A stretch of DNA of 64,000 bases from Rhizomicrobium electricum (lineage in GTDB: Bacteria; Pseudomonadota; Alphaproteobacteria; Micropepsales; Micropepsaceae): contig NZ_JAASQS010000004.1 of assembly GCF_011762045.1 (NCBI RefSeq), positions 460,476 through 524,475 of the forward strand, read 5' to 3'. Shown piece after piece: positions 1 to 7,434 of the stretch (the stretch's first letter is position 1; each line of letters starts with the position of its first letter). The notes under the pieces are model-generated. The model was not told the DNA's origin. It saw nothing but the letters and a program-made list of their open reading frames with translations, and did not search any database. The position numbers and the translations under genes were made by a program.

Positions 1-1
1 C

Positions 2-760
2 CCGGAAAACGAGTTTCCGTTCGCCCAGAAGTGCATCCAGAGCGAGGACGACGTCGACAATCTCGAGGTTCCGAACGTCGAGACCGACGGTCTGTTGCCG
101 TTCATGCTCAACCGCCTGACCCGCAACCGTTCGCGCATCGAGAAGATGGGCCACAAGATTCGCTTCTCGGTCAGCCGCGGGCCGCTCAATATCGCCAGCT
201 TCCTGATGGGCACCACCGAGTTCCTGATGATGCTCGGCACCGATCCGGAGCGCACCCACCGCCTGCTCAAGCTGATCAAGGAATATCTGATCGCCTGGCA
301 TGTCCGCCAGCGCGAAGCGATCGACACTATCGACGGCATGCTGGTGCTCGACGATATCGTCGGCTTCATCTCCGAAGCCGACTACCTCGAGTTCGCCCAT
401 CCCTATCTGAAGGAGCTGTTCGATCAGCCGGTGTCGGTGAAGATGTTCCACAACGACGCCGATTTCCGGCAGTCGGTGAAGCATTATCCCGACCTCGGCG
501 TGAACCTCTACAATCCCGGCATCCACATGACGATGGGCCAGATCCACGAGGCGACCGGCCACCGCATGACCATTCTCGGCAACATCCCGCCGCGCGACGT
601 GCTCGCCGCGGGAACGCCCGACGATGTCCGTGCCGCGGTGAAGACCATGCTGGCCGAAGCCAAGGATCATTCCCGCATTCTGGCGTCGTGCGGCGGCGGC
701 ATGCCTCCGGGCGTCACCACCGAGAACATCCGCGCTTTCCTGGAAGCGGTCCGGTCGTAG
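2..760 (+). CDS. URO-D family protein, C-terminal part (5' end outside window)
   Basis: The frame is open from the window edge and stops at TAG 758-760, leaving about 252 C-terminal residues and no visible start. The visible part looks like the uroporphyrinogen-decarboxylase-like TIM barrel: strand-end motifs LVLDDIVGF, KMFHNDAD and TILGNIPPRDVLAAG, then the closing segment SCGGGMPPGVTTENI that normally sits near the pocket. The family contains HemE (haem synthesis) but also many corrinoid or methylthiol methyltransferases. This sequence is closer in feel to the second group, and the N-terminal half needed to decide is missing. Three small genes on the opposite strand follow tail-to-tail after 3 bp, so it is the last gene of its transcription unit. 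Confidence 0.8.
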   Translation, partial: PENEFPFAQKCIQSEDDVDNLEVPNVETDGLLPFMLNRLTRNRSRIEKMGHKIRFSVSRGPLNIASFLMGTTEFLMMLGTDPERTHRLLKLIKEYLIAWHVRQREAIDTIDGMLVLDDIVGFISEADYLEFAHPYLKELFDQPVSVKMFHNDADFRQSVKHYPDLGVNLYNPGIHMTMGQIHEATGHRMTILGNIPPRDVLAAGTPDDVRAAVKTMLAEAKDHSRILASCGGGMPPGVTTENIRAFLEAVRS

Positions 761-763
761 ACG

Positions 764-1000
764 TCAGTCGACGGTATCGTCTTCCTCGACCTTGAGGCGC
801 CGCACGGTCAGACGGTCGATTTCGGCGCTCTTGAGGTGCAGGTGGCCGACGGCCATTTGCCCGACCACGAGCCGGGCGACCGCCAGCGCGCCGATCGAGA
901 CCGCACCCAGCACGGCTGCTCCGACCAGGGCAAAACCGATGGGCGAGAGCCCGATGGGAAGTGCCGCAACGGCACCAATTTTCTTGGGTTCTTTGTCCAT
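764..1000 (-). CDS. Small Gly/Ala-rich membrane protein, unknown function
   Basis: A 78-residue protein. After a short charged start (MDKEPKKIG) it has a long Ala/Gly/Leu/Val stretch that could be one or two membrane segments or a regular Gly-spaced structure (IGALAV, ARLVVG, QMAVGHLHL), and then a tail in which hydrophobic residues alternate with charged ones (AEIDRLTVRRLKVEED). Similar small proteins with a Gly-spaced core and a 'DRLTVRRLRV'-type tail occur in many bacteria without a known role. It begins 2 bp downstream of the leftward gene ending at 1003, so it is probably the last gene of that unit. Function is not assignable. Confidence 0.6.
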   Translation of the reverse strand: MDKEPKKIGAVAALPIGLSPIGFALVGAAVLGAVSIGALAVARLVVGQMAVGHLHLKSAEIDRLTVRRLKVEEDDTVD

Positions 1001-1002
1001 AG

Positions 1003-1680
1003 TTATGGAATTGGTTTGACGCCGTCGTGTTCCACGATGACGCCGTAGGTCGTGCTTTTTCCGTCGCGAGCCGTCACGGCATAAAGCGACACCGCCTTGC
1101 CGGCCTGAAGCCAGCTCGGATCGCCCAGAACCCAGGTCGTCACCGGGGTAGCGGGCGTGACGAGGATTTCGGCCTCGCCGGTGCAGCCGCCTTTGCCCGG
1201 CGCCGGCGCATGGCCGCTGCAGATGCCGAGGGCGTTGGCGGCCGCGGCATGGAACGAGAGCTTCAGCGTGCCGCCTTTGCCTTTGACCGTCGTGGCCGCC
1301 TCGGTGACCGCGCCGTTGACGCGCGTCTGATCGGTCTTGTCGCCCGGATACTGGCCCTCGCCGAAGCCGCGCATCGGCTCGGGGAAGACGCGCACTTCCT
1401 TGGCCTTGAGCTTGCCGTCCTTGCCCGCCGCTGCGGTCAGAGCAACGAAATCGTTCTGCTTGATGGCGTTGAAGCTGCTCCGCTGGTTGGCGATCACCTT
1501 CGCGGTGGGTGCCAGCGTGATCGTGGCGGTCGCGCCTTTCACCGTCTTCACCGTCAACGTCGGAGCGGCGAAGGAGACGATGGTGCCGGTGATGCGCTCG
1601 GGCGCCGCCGCGGGCGTGGTCTCGGCAGCGGCCGGCAAAACATAAAGCGCGGCGAACAGCGCAGCAAAGACAAGACGCAT
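1003..1680 (-). CDS. Exported protein with a DUF5666-like OB-fold repeat
   Basis: I chose the ATG at 1678-1680, which follows a good GGAGGGG ribosome site; the longer frame to 1722 would put 14 extra residues before the signal peptide. The 225-residue product starts with a Sec signal peptide (MRLVFAALFAALYVLPAAAE), so it is exported. Residues ~30-100 (ERITGTIVSF, TLTVKTVKG, LAPTAKVIANQ, DFVALTA, LKAKEVRVFPE) match the pattern of DUF5666-type small beta-barrels. The second half has one Cys pair (GICSGHAP, GGCTGEAE) that could form a disulfide. The ligand is unknown. It lies 59 bp downstream of another leftward exported protein and 2 bp before a small membrane protein. Confidence 0.65.
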   Translation of the reverse strand: MRLVFAALFAALYVLPAAAETTPAAAPERITGTIVSFAAPTLTVKTVKGATATITLAPTAKVIANQRSSFNAIKQNDFVALTAAAGKDGKLKAKEVRVFPEPMRGFGEGQYPGDKTDQTRVNGAVTEAATTVKGKGGTLKLSFHAAAANALGICSGHAPAPGKGGCTGEAEILVTPATPVTTWVLGDPSWLQAGKAVSLYAVTARDGKSTTYGVIVEHDGVKPIP

Positions 1681-1739
1681 CGTTTCCCCTCCGTCAAACT
1701 GGAGTCGGAAAAGTGCGCGCATCGCCCGGTTTGTGCAAG

Positions 1740-2459
1740 CTAGGGCTTCTTGAATTTCAGCACGAACTGGTCGGTGTGGCCGCGGATGGCCGGATCGAAT
1801 ACCGCCTTGGTGTGATCGTCGGCGGGATTGGCGAGCGCCGCGCTATCGCCGATGTAGACGAACCCCGCCGCCATCACTTCCGCCTTCACGGTGGCCGGAT
1901 CGATCCGGTGCAAGGTGTTGGTGTCGCGAGCGCCCGAGCCCGGCGCGGCGGCATGGTCGAGCACGATGTAGAGCCCACCGTGCTTCAGCGCCGCGAACGC
2001 CGCCTTGTTGACCTGCGCGGTATCGGAGCCGCCGCCGTTCTTGAGGTCGTGATAGTTCTGCGACGTCCAGATCACGTTGAGCTTATCGGGCACCGTCAGC
2101 GCGTTGACGCTCGCCCGCACCACCGTGACATTGGGATACTCTTTCGCCACCGCATTCACGGCCGGCTCTTTGTCTTTGAGAAAGCCGTCGAACTCGGTCG
2201 GCTGATAGGCGTAGACGTGGCCTTTGGGACCGACCGCGGCGGCGAACAGGCGGGTGAAATATCCGCTGCCCGGAATCAAATCCATCACCTTCATGCCGGG
2301 CTTGAGCCCGATGAATTCGAGCATGTCGGCCGGCTTGCGGGCGGCATCGCGCGCGGTGTCGGCAGCGGGGCGGTGGCTGTCGGCGATCGCCGCGGAATAA
2401 TCGGCGGCGACGGCCGGAGCGGCGAAGGCGAGAAGCAGGGCGATCACGAGGGCGCGCAT
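1740..2459 (-). CDS. Exported class I SAM-methyltransferase-like protein
   Basis: The start at 2457-2459 follows GGAGAG and opens directly on a signal peptide (MRALVIALLLAFAAPAVAA, cleavage near residue 19). The mature part has a Rossmann methyltransferase layout: motif I at about residues 55-70 (GMKVMDLIPGSGYFTRLFA), an acidic post-I region (GHVYAYQPTEFD), a motif IV-like NVIWTSQNYHDL and a motif VI-like KHGGLYIVLDHAA. Motif I has an imperfect glycine pattern (PGSGYFT instead of GxGxG). SAM is not normally available in the periplasm, so either the signal is an anchor, the cofactor differs, or the fold has lost methyltransferase activity. It belongs to a leftward run of three genes and is divergent from the permease at 2596. 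Confidence 0.7.
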   Translation of the reverse strand: MRALVIALLLAFAAPAVAADYSAAIADSHRPAADTARDAARKPADMLEFIGLKPGMKVMDLIPGSGYFTRLFAAAVGPKGHVYAYQPTEFDGFLKDKEPAVNAVAKEYPNVTVVRASVNALTVPDKLNVIWTSQNYHDLKNGGGSDTAQVNKAAFAALKHGGLYIVLDHAAAPGSGARDTNTLHRIDPATVKAEVMAAGFVYIGDSAALANPADDHTKAVFDPAIRGHTDQFVLKFKKP

Positions 2460-2595
2460 TTTTTCTCTCCAATGTGCCTGCGAATTATGCACGCAAGCGT
2501 TCTGCTAAGCGAGACCGACGCAACGGCAGGCTGGCGTGCTGGACAGAGAGGCTTGCGTTCCGTCAAATGCGGTCTCCAGTTCACGGCGGGGTGGG

Positions 2596-4005
2596 ATGAG
2601 CATTTTCACGCGGCTGAAGCCGATCGACAGCGTCCACGACAATCCCGGCGGCGAGCGCCTCAAGCCGACGCTGTCCTGGCCGCATCTGGTGGCGCTCGGC
2701 GTCGGCGGCATCGTCGGCACCGGTATCTACACCTTGATCGGGCAGGCGGCGGGGCTCGCCGGACCCGGCATGGTGATCTCCTTCCTCATCGCAGGCGTCG
2801 TTTCCGCCTGCGCCGCGCTCGCTTACGCCGAGATGGCGACGATGATGCCGGCGGCGGGCAGCGCCTATACCTATTCCTACGTCGTGATGGGCGAGCCGGT
2901 GGCCTGGTTCGTCGGCTGGAGCCTCATACTCGAATACACCGTCGTCTGTGCCGCGGTGGCGGTGGGCTGGTCGGCCTATGCCGGCGGCTTCATGGTGTGG
3001 CTCGATCTGCCGATCACCCCCGCTCTGCTCGCCGGACCCGAAGCGGGCGGCATCGTCAACCTGCCGGCCGTCGCCATTTCGCTCGCCGTTGCGGCTCTGT
3101 TGGCGGCGGGAACGCGCGAGAGCGCCACGGTCAATTTCGTGCTCGTCATCCTCAAGCTCGCCGCGCTCGCCGCCTTCATCGCGCTGGCGCTGCCGGCATT
3201 CGATGCCAAGCATTTCACGCCGTTCCTGCCTTACGGCATTTCTTCGCTGGGCGAGAACGGCATGAAACTCGGCGTCTTGCCCGCCGCCTCGCTGATCTTC
3301 TTCGCCTTCTACGGCTTCGACACCATCTCGACGGCGGCGGAGGAGGCCAAGCGTCCGGGCCGCGATCTCTCCATCGGCATCGTCGGCTCGATGCTCTTGT
3401 GCACGGCGATCTATATCGTGGTGGCGATTGCCGCCATCGGCGCCGTGCCCGCCGCGAGCTTTGCCACCAGTGCCGAGCCGCTCGCCTTGATCCTGCGCAA
3501 TCTCGGCCGCGCCAGTTGGTCGGCGATGATCGGCGGTGCCGCGGTGCTGGCGTTTCCGACCGTCATCATGGTGTTCATGTACGGCCAGAGCCGCATCTTC
3601 TTCGTCATGGCGCGCGACCGGCTGTTGCCCGGCTCCCTCGCCAAGGTGAACGCAAAAACCGGCACGCCGATCGCCGTGACCTTGTTCACCGGCGTGGTGT
3701 CGGCCGTGATCGCAGGCCTCGCGCCGTTGAAGCTGATCGCCGAACTCGCCAACTCCGGCACGCTGTGCGCGTTCGTGGCGGTGTCGCTGGCGATGCTGAT
3801 CTATCGCCGCCGCGATCCCAACCGCCCGCGCGTCTTCCGCACGCCGCTCGCCTGGCTGGTCGGGCCGCTGGCGATTTTGGGCTGCGCCTACCTCTTCTGG
3901 AACCTGCCGGCGCTGACCCAGCGCCTGTTCCTGATCTGGAACGCCATCGGGATCGTGGTCTACGCGGTGTACGGAGTGAAGAAGAGCCGCTTGGCGCAAG
4001 GCTGA
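2596..4005 (+). CDS. APC superfamily amino acid permease (CAT-like)
   Basis: A 469-residue inner-membrane transporter with about 12 hydrophobic segments. The start at ATG 2596 follows GGCGGGGTGGG; a GTG at 2536 would add 20 poorly hydrophobic residues. The first helix carries the APC signature ALGVGGIVGTGIYTLIGQAAG, whose unwound GxG backbone binds the amino-acid carboxylate. Further family features are YAEMATMMPAAGSAYTYSY in helix 3 and FFAFYGFDTISTAAEEAKRPGRDLS near residue 240, typical of the cationic amino acid transporter subgroup. The substrate cannot be set from sequence. The gene stands alone, facing away from the leftward genes before it. Confidence 0.88.
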   Translation: MSIFTRLKPIDSVHDNPGGERLKPTLSWPHLVALGVGGIVGTGIYTLIGQAAGLAGPGMVISFLIAGVVSACAALAYAEMATMMPAAGSAYTYSYVVMGEPVAWFVGWSLILEYTVVCAAVAVGWSAYAGGFMVWLDLPITPALLAGPEAGGIVNLPAVAISLAVAALLAAGTRESATVNFVLVILKLAALAAFIALALPAFDAKHFTPFLPYGISSLGENGMKLGVLPAASLIFFAFYGFDTISTAAEEAKRPGRDLSIGIVGSMLLCTAIYIVVAIAAIGAVPAASFATSAEPLALILRNLGRASWSAMIGGAAVLAFPTVIMVFMYGQSRIFFVMARDRLLPGSLAKVNAKTGTPIAVTLFTGVVSAVIAGLAPLKLIAELANSGTLCAFVAVSLAMLIYRRRDPNRPRVFRTPLAWLVGPLAILGCAYLFWNLPALTQRLFLIWNAIGIVVYAVYGVKKSRLAQG

Positions 4006-4585
4006 GCTATTGGTGGATGGCGCAAATCCGAAAAACGCCAGCGCTTGATCTTTGATTTGCGGAATCCGGCGAAAGCCACACCCCCTCCCCCCCCCACCGG
4101 CGAGGTATCACGCGGAGACGCGGAGACGCGGAGTTGGTGGGCGTTCGGGGCGTGATGAGGAAAACGAAAAACGTGAATTCAATTCGGCCAAATCGGGCTT
4201 AAGCGGCGAGGGCACCACGACAATCGCCTTGCTTCCCGAGGGAGCAAACGTGCGTCTTTCCCGCCTAGTACGGAGCCGGGCGTCCGGAATCGAAATCGAA
4301 TGGCTCTAAACTTCGGATGCTCGCTGACGCCGCGCAGCGACACGAAAACGGTGAACGTAAGCACCACGTCCAGAATCGAATTCGAATCCTTCCAAACGTT
4401 GTACGCATGCAAACGCAACTGCTTCGCAGTCTATCCGGCGCGGTCAAAGAGCTGGTGCTGATGTAGGTGCGGAGGGCCGCGATTCAAGGGGGCGGAATGT
4501 CGAGGTAGGCATTCCTCCAAATCACCACTAGCGACGTTTTGCTCCCTGCACGATAATCTACTGGGGCCGATGGACACCAGTGAGC
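4006..4585. other. Intergenic region, no convincing gene
   Basis: This 580-bp stretch separates the permease from two small genes and drops in GC content towards its right end. It contains a homopolymer run of C (about 4081-4095), a threefold 8-nt repeat (4110-4133), and several short frames on both strands with no signal, motif or ribosome site. A 49-codon frame at 4317-4466 ends in a plausible protein tail (LLRSLSGAVKELVLM) and could be the remnant of a decayed gene, but nothing confirms that. Confidence 0.5.
4110..4133. repeat. Threefold tandem 8-nt repeat (ACGCGGAG)
   Basis: The unit ACGCGGAG occurs three times without spacing (4110-4117, 4118-4125, 4126-4133). Short tandem units of the general form ACxCxGAG are common in intergenic DNA of many bacteria. 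No function can be read from it; it marks non-coding DNA right of the permease gene. Confidence 0.8.
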
Positions 4586-4795
4586 ATGACAAGGCAAGAG
4601 ATTATTGATCGACTGCGATCTCAACGAGATCACTTCCTCGACGAAGTAGCTGAACTCGAAAGCGGAAAATTGACCCGCCACAGAATTGAGGACACTGGCG
4701 CTGTTGACATCTCGAAAGCTGAAGCCGCTGATCTAAAAAAGCGCGCTGAAAATCTAAGTTCGATTATCGAGGCATATGAAAACCGCACTCTATGA
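4586..4795 (+). CDS. Small coiled-coil-like hypothetical protein
   Basis: A 69-residue, highly charged, probably all-helical protein (MTRQEIIDRLRSQRDHFL, EVAELESGKLTRHRIEDTG, EAADLKKRAENLSSIIEAYENRTL). Heptad-like leucine/isoleucine spacing suggests a coiled coil. ATG 4586 is preferred over a GTG two codons earlier. Its last 20 bases overlap the start of the next gene in another frame, the usual sign of translational coupling. Codon use is more AT-rich than in neighbouring genes, which hints at recent acquisition. I recognise no family. Confidence 0.5.
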   Translation: MTRQEIIDRLRSQRDHFLDEVAELESGKLTRHRIEDTGAVDISKAEAADLKKRAENLSSIIEAYENRTL

Positions 4796-5018
4796 TCTAA
4801 TGCGGATGAACTGGAATCGGGTTTTGCGTGTTACTGGATGGGCAATTCTCGCATATTTCTGCGGGATGCTCATATATTTGTTTCTTTGCTACAACGGCTC
4901 TGTTGGGAGCAAGTTATTTATGTTGGCGGGCATTCTGGCGATCATCTATGTTGTGACTAGCGATTTTCATGACCAGTTTGCCAAATGGCTGGCAAGGATA
5001 TTCACTGCTCTAAAGTGA
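4776..5018 (+). CDS. Small two-helix membrane protein
   Basis: 80 residues with two predicted membrane segments, WAILAYFCGMLIYLFLCY (residues ~22-39) and LFMLAGILAIIYVVTS (~47-62), followed by an amphipathic basic C-terminus (FAKWLARIFTALK). It overlaps the upstream coiled-coil gene by 20 bp, so the pair is probably one unit. The AT-rich codon choice matches its partner, not the surrounding chromosome. A soluble helical protein paired with a small membrane protein could be an accessory two-component unit such as toxin/immunity or phage-exclusion, but no motif supports a specific guess. Confidence 0.5.
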   Translation: MKTALYDLMRMNWNRVLRVTGWAILAYFCGMLIYLFLCYNGSVGSKLFMLAGILAIIYVVTSDFHDQFAKWLARIFTALK

Positions 5019-5111
5019 CCTCTTTTTTTGAAGAAACTTGTAATGGCCTATTATAATTGTCAGTTGGCTTGATCCGATCTGGACATCTCGGGTCGCTGCT
5101 TCAGTAAAACT

Positions 5112-5312
5112 AACTGTCATCCCCGGCCGAGCGCTTGAGCGCAGCGAAAAGCGAGAGGGGAAGGGGACCCAGGTGGTTGAGCTTTTGAGGGGGTGAAGGT
5201 GGGGTCGTGCCACATCGCTTCCGGCGAGTATTTCCACCTGGATCCCCTTCCCGTCGCTGGCCGAATACGCTGTCGCTATCGACCGCTAGCTCCGCCGGGG
5301 AGTGTGTGTCAC
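5112..5312. repeat. Nested palindromic repeat (~200 bp)
   Basis: Outer arms GTCATCCCCGGC (5115-5126) and a diverged TCCGCCGGGGAGTG (about 5291-5304) enclose inner arms of 19 nt: 5158-5176 and 5234-5252 are complementary at 18 of 19 positions (GGGAAGGGGA/CCCAGGTGG type). The transcript would fold into a long two-storey hairpin. This matches the style of dispersed extragenic palindromes in alphaproteobacteria. A half copy of the right arm reappears at 6371-6397. Confidence 0.75.
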
Positions 5313-5414
5313 CGCTGCGTTCGCTTCGCCGAAGACACCACCATAGTGCGACCGCACGCACCAGTGGCTGTCCCGCGCACGGCCATATACTGGCGCTATA
5401 TCGGGGGGCGGCTG

Positions 5415-6311
5415 ATGTGGAATTTGGGAAAAGCATACCTTGAAATCGGATGGGACTCTTCGCGCGAGAGGCCGAGCGTCTTCACCATCCTGGGCATCGT
5501 TATCGGATCCGCTCTTCTGTTCTTGGCGTCCCTAATTGTCTGCTCCTTGTTGTTTCGTGGTTTCATTCCCGAACAGATCAAAGGCGGGCTCTATACGAAA
5601 GGGTCTGGTCTTTACCGGGTCCTTCCAATTTTCCTTTCTGTTGCCCTGGGCTTTCTGCCCGTCCTCATGCATTTGCGCCGGAAGCTGAACTGTTCGTTCG
5701 CCGACGCCTTCCTCGGCAAGAATAGATTGAATCTGCCTTGGTTTTTGGGGACCGTTGCCGTGACCTGGGCCACGTATGCTTTGGTTGAGATGTCTTTCGA
5801 TCCCGGATTTCGCTGGGCGTTTCCGAGTGCAGACCAAGTCATTTTGATACCGTTCCTCCTGGTCGCCATCCTGTTTCAGTCGATGGCGGAGGAACTGTTT
5901 TTCCGCGGATATTTCAGCAAGGCGCTCTATTTTTTCGGTCGCAGCATTGTTCCGGTTTTTGTCGTAAGCCCGGTCTTGTTTGCGCTGTACCATCAGCAAT
6001 TCAATCCTGTGATGCTCCTGTACTACGGCGGGGTTGGCGTCTTTTATTCGTATGTGTCGTTGCGCACGGGCGGCCTGCAAATCTCGACGGCCCTTCATTT
6101 TTCCAACAACAGTTTCGCCGTGCTTGCCGGAAGTTTGGTGAATCCTGCGAGCCTGTCCAACCCGCAACTGCTTCAGGTCGGGCTGGTTCGGGCCGTTCAG
6201 ATCGTGGTGACCGCACTGCTGCTCGAGGCGGCGTTGCGCTTTTGGGGAATGCGGGAGCGCGTGTCTGACAATTCCATCCCACCGGCGATGTGCGATCTCA
6301 GGTCCCGGTGA
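5415..6311 (+). CDS. CPBP family intramembrane metalloprotease / CAAX-protease-like
   Basis: 298 residues with about eight membrane segments. ATG 5415 directly follows a GGGGGGCGG ribosome site; the frame upstream runs through the palindromic repeat and is not coding. The three conserved CPBP (ABI, Rce1-like) motifs are present: EELFFRG with the catalytic Glu pair at 159-160, FALYH at about 194-198, and HFSNN at about 230, which together form the glutamate/histidine active site. Bacterial members process or export peptides, give bacteriocin immunity, or have unknown targets. The gene stands alone and is enclosed by inverted repeats (5112-5132 and 6377-6397), so it may travel as a cassette. 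Confidence 0.82.
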   Translation: MWNLGKAYLEIGWDSSRERPSVFTILGIVIGSALLFLASLIVCSLLFRGFIPEQIKGGLYTKGSGLYRVLPIFLSVALGFLPVLMHLRRKLNCSFADAFLGKNRLNLPWFLGTVAVTWATYALVEMSFDPGFRWAFPSADQVILIPFLLVAILFQSMAEELFFRGYFSKALYFFGRSIVPVFVVSPVLFALYHQQFNPVMLLYYGGVGVFYSYVSLRTGGLQISTALHFSNNSFAVLAGSLVNPASLSNPQLLQVGLVRAVQIVVTALLLEAALRFWGMRERVSDNSIPPAMCDLRSR

Positions 6312-6555
6312 GTGCGCCAGCCAGACGAGATGGAGCTCCGGCCATGAGACGCGCGTTTTAATGCACTACGCCGCTAGCTCTGCCGGGGATGACAGTTGAG
6401 ATTGCGCTGCCCGCCTCACTCCCTGAGCGGAAATGCCGTCGGGGGATGTCCGCTACCGTCACTGTAACAAGATCGTGTGAGGCATCGCCAGCGGTGTCGC
6501 CTTCGCCGGGGACGCGGCCTAATATCGGCGGCGCATTGCAAGGCGGATTCGCATC

Positions 6556-6654
6556 ATGGGCCGTCTGCATTTGAGCCGTTCGGCGGTGCTGGTCTTGCTT
6601 CTCGTCGTGCCTGCCTCCGCCGCGCCGGTCCGATACTCTGAGGTATTGCAATGA
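6556..6654 (+). CDS. Tiny signal-peptide-like ORF overlapping the NYN gene
   Basis: A 32-codon frame whose product begins MGRLHLSRSAVLVLLLVVPASA, a textbook n-region, hydrophobic core and AxA-like site, followed by only ten residues (APVRYSEVLQ). Its TGA (6652-6654) overlaps the ATG of the next gene (6651) in the ATGA arrangement used for translational coupling. It could be a leader peptide, a real micropeptide, or the stump of a decayed exported protein. There is no strong ribosome site, so it is offered with low confidence. Confidence 0.3.
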   Translation: MGRLHLSRSAVLVLLLVVPASAAPVRYSEVLQ

Positions 6655-7424
6655 ATGGAGAGCCTCGCGCACCCCGTCTCGCGGTCCTGATCGATGCCGA
6701 GAATACGTCCGCCCGCATCGTGCAAGGTTTATTCGAGGAGATCGCCAAGATCGGCGAGGCGAGCGTTCGCCGGATTTATGGAGATTTCTCCGACACGCGA
6801 CTGAAGGCTTGGGTCGACGTTCTCGCCACCCACGCGATCATGCCGCACCAGAACTTCGCCTATACGTCCGGGAAGAATGCGGCGGACATTGCGCTGGTCA
6901 TCGATGCCATGGATCTCTTGCATGGCGGCTTGTTCGATGGCTTCTGCCTCGTATCATCGGACAGCGATTTCACCAGGCTGGCGGCCCGCATCCGCGAGCA
7001 GGGCGTCGATGTCTATGGCTTCGGCGAGCAGAAAACGCCGACAAGCTTCGTGCGCGCTTGCCGGCGGTTCGTCTATACCGAAAATCTCGCGGCCGGAGCG
7101 CCCGGTTCCGATCACCCGGAGCAAGATCGCATCAAGGCTGCGCCGAAACCGGTTGCCAACGCGACCTCTCTCATTCGCACCGCCATCGCGCAACTCGAAA
7201 GCGACGATGGCTGGGTTTCTTTGAGCCGCATCGGGGCCCGATTGTCCATTCTTGCGTCCGACTTCGACGCGCGCAACTACGGCCAGCCCAAACTCGTCGA
7301 TCTGGTCAGTACCTGCGGCGCCTTCGATGTTCGCCGGAACGACAGAAACGAAGTTTTCGTGCAGGTGAAGCCCAAGCCGGGCAAGGCGGGTTCGAGCAAG
7401 CCGAAACCCGCCCCGAAAAAGTAA
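6651..7424 (+). CDS. NYN domain / OST-HTH (LOTUS) RNA-associated protein
   Basis: 257 residues, cytoplasmic. The N-terminal half is an NYN (PIN-like, LabA/DUF88) nuclease domain with the acidic set expected for metal binding: LIDAENTS (~13-20), GKNAADIALVIDAMDLL (~73-90) and LVSSDSDF (~98-105). Residues ~165-240 (LIRTAIAQLESDDGWVSLSRIG, FDARNYGQPKLVDLV) form an OST-HTH/LOTUS module, which binds structured or guanine-rich RNA. A lysine/proline tail follows. The family is thought to process or degrade RNA. A 32-codon frame overlaps its start by four bases. Confidence 0.85.
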   Translation: MNGEPRAPRLAVLIDAENTSARIVQGLFEEIAKIGEASVRRIYGDFSDTRLKAWVDVLATHAIMPHQNFAYTSGKNAADIALVIDAMDLLHGGLFDGFCLVSSDSDFTRLAARIREQGVDVYGFGEQKTPTSFVRACRRFVYTENLAAGAPGSDHPEQDRIKAAPKPVANATSLIRTAIAQLESDDGWVSLSRIGARLSILASDFDARNYGQPKLVDLVSTCGAFDVRRNDRNEVFVQVKPKPGKAGSSKPKPAPKK

Positions 7425-7434
7425 GGCCGCCGCC

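Larger units (their letters stand above)
5112..6397. mobile_element. Inverted-repeat-bounded cassette carrying a CPBP protease gene
   Basis: A 21-nt sequence at 5112-5132 (AACTGTCATCCCCGGCCGAGC) recurs inverted at 6377-6397 with one mismatch. Between them lie a complete nested palindrome (5112-5312) and a single gene, the CPBP protein. A second, direct pair (5283-5301 and 6371-6389, 18 of 19 identical) also brackets the gene. No transposase is inside and I see no clear target duplication. It therefore looks like two copies of an abundant palindromic repeat enclosing a passenger gene, not an autonomous element. Confidence 0.45.

Noticed and set aside
4317..4466. 49-codon frame with a plausible C-terminal tail
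   Set aside because: No ribosome site or homologous motif; too short to call as a gene, mentioned only as a possible remnant.
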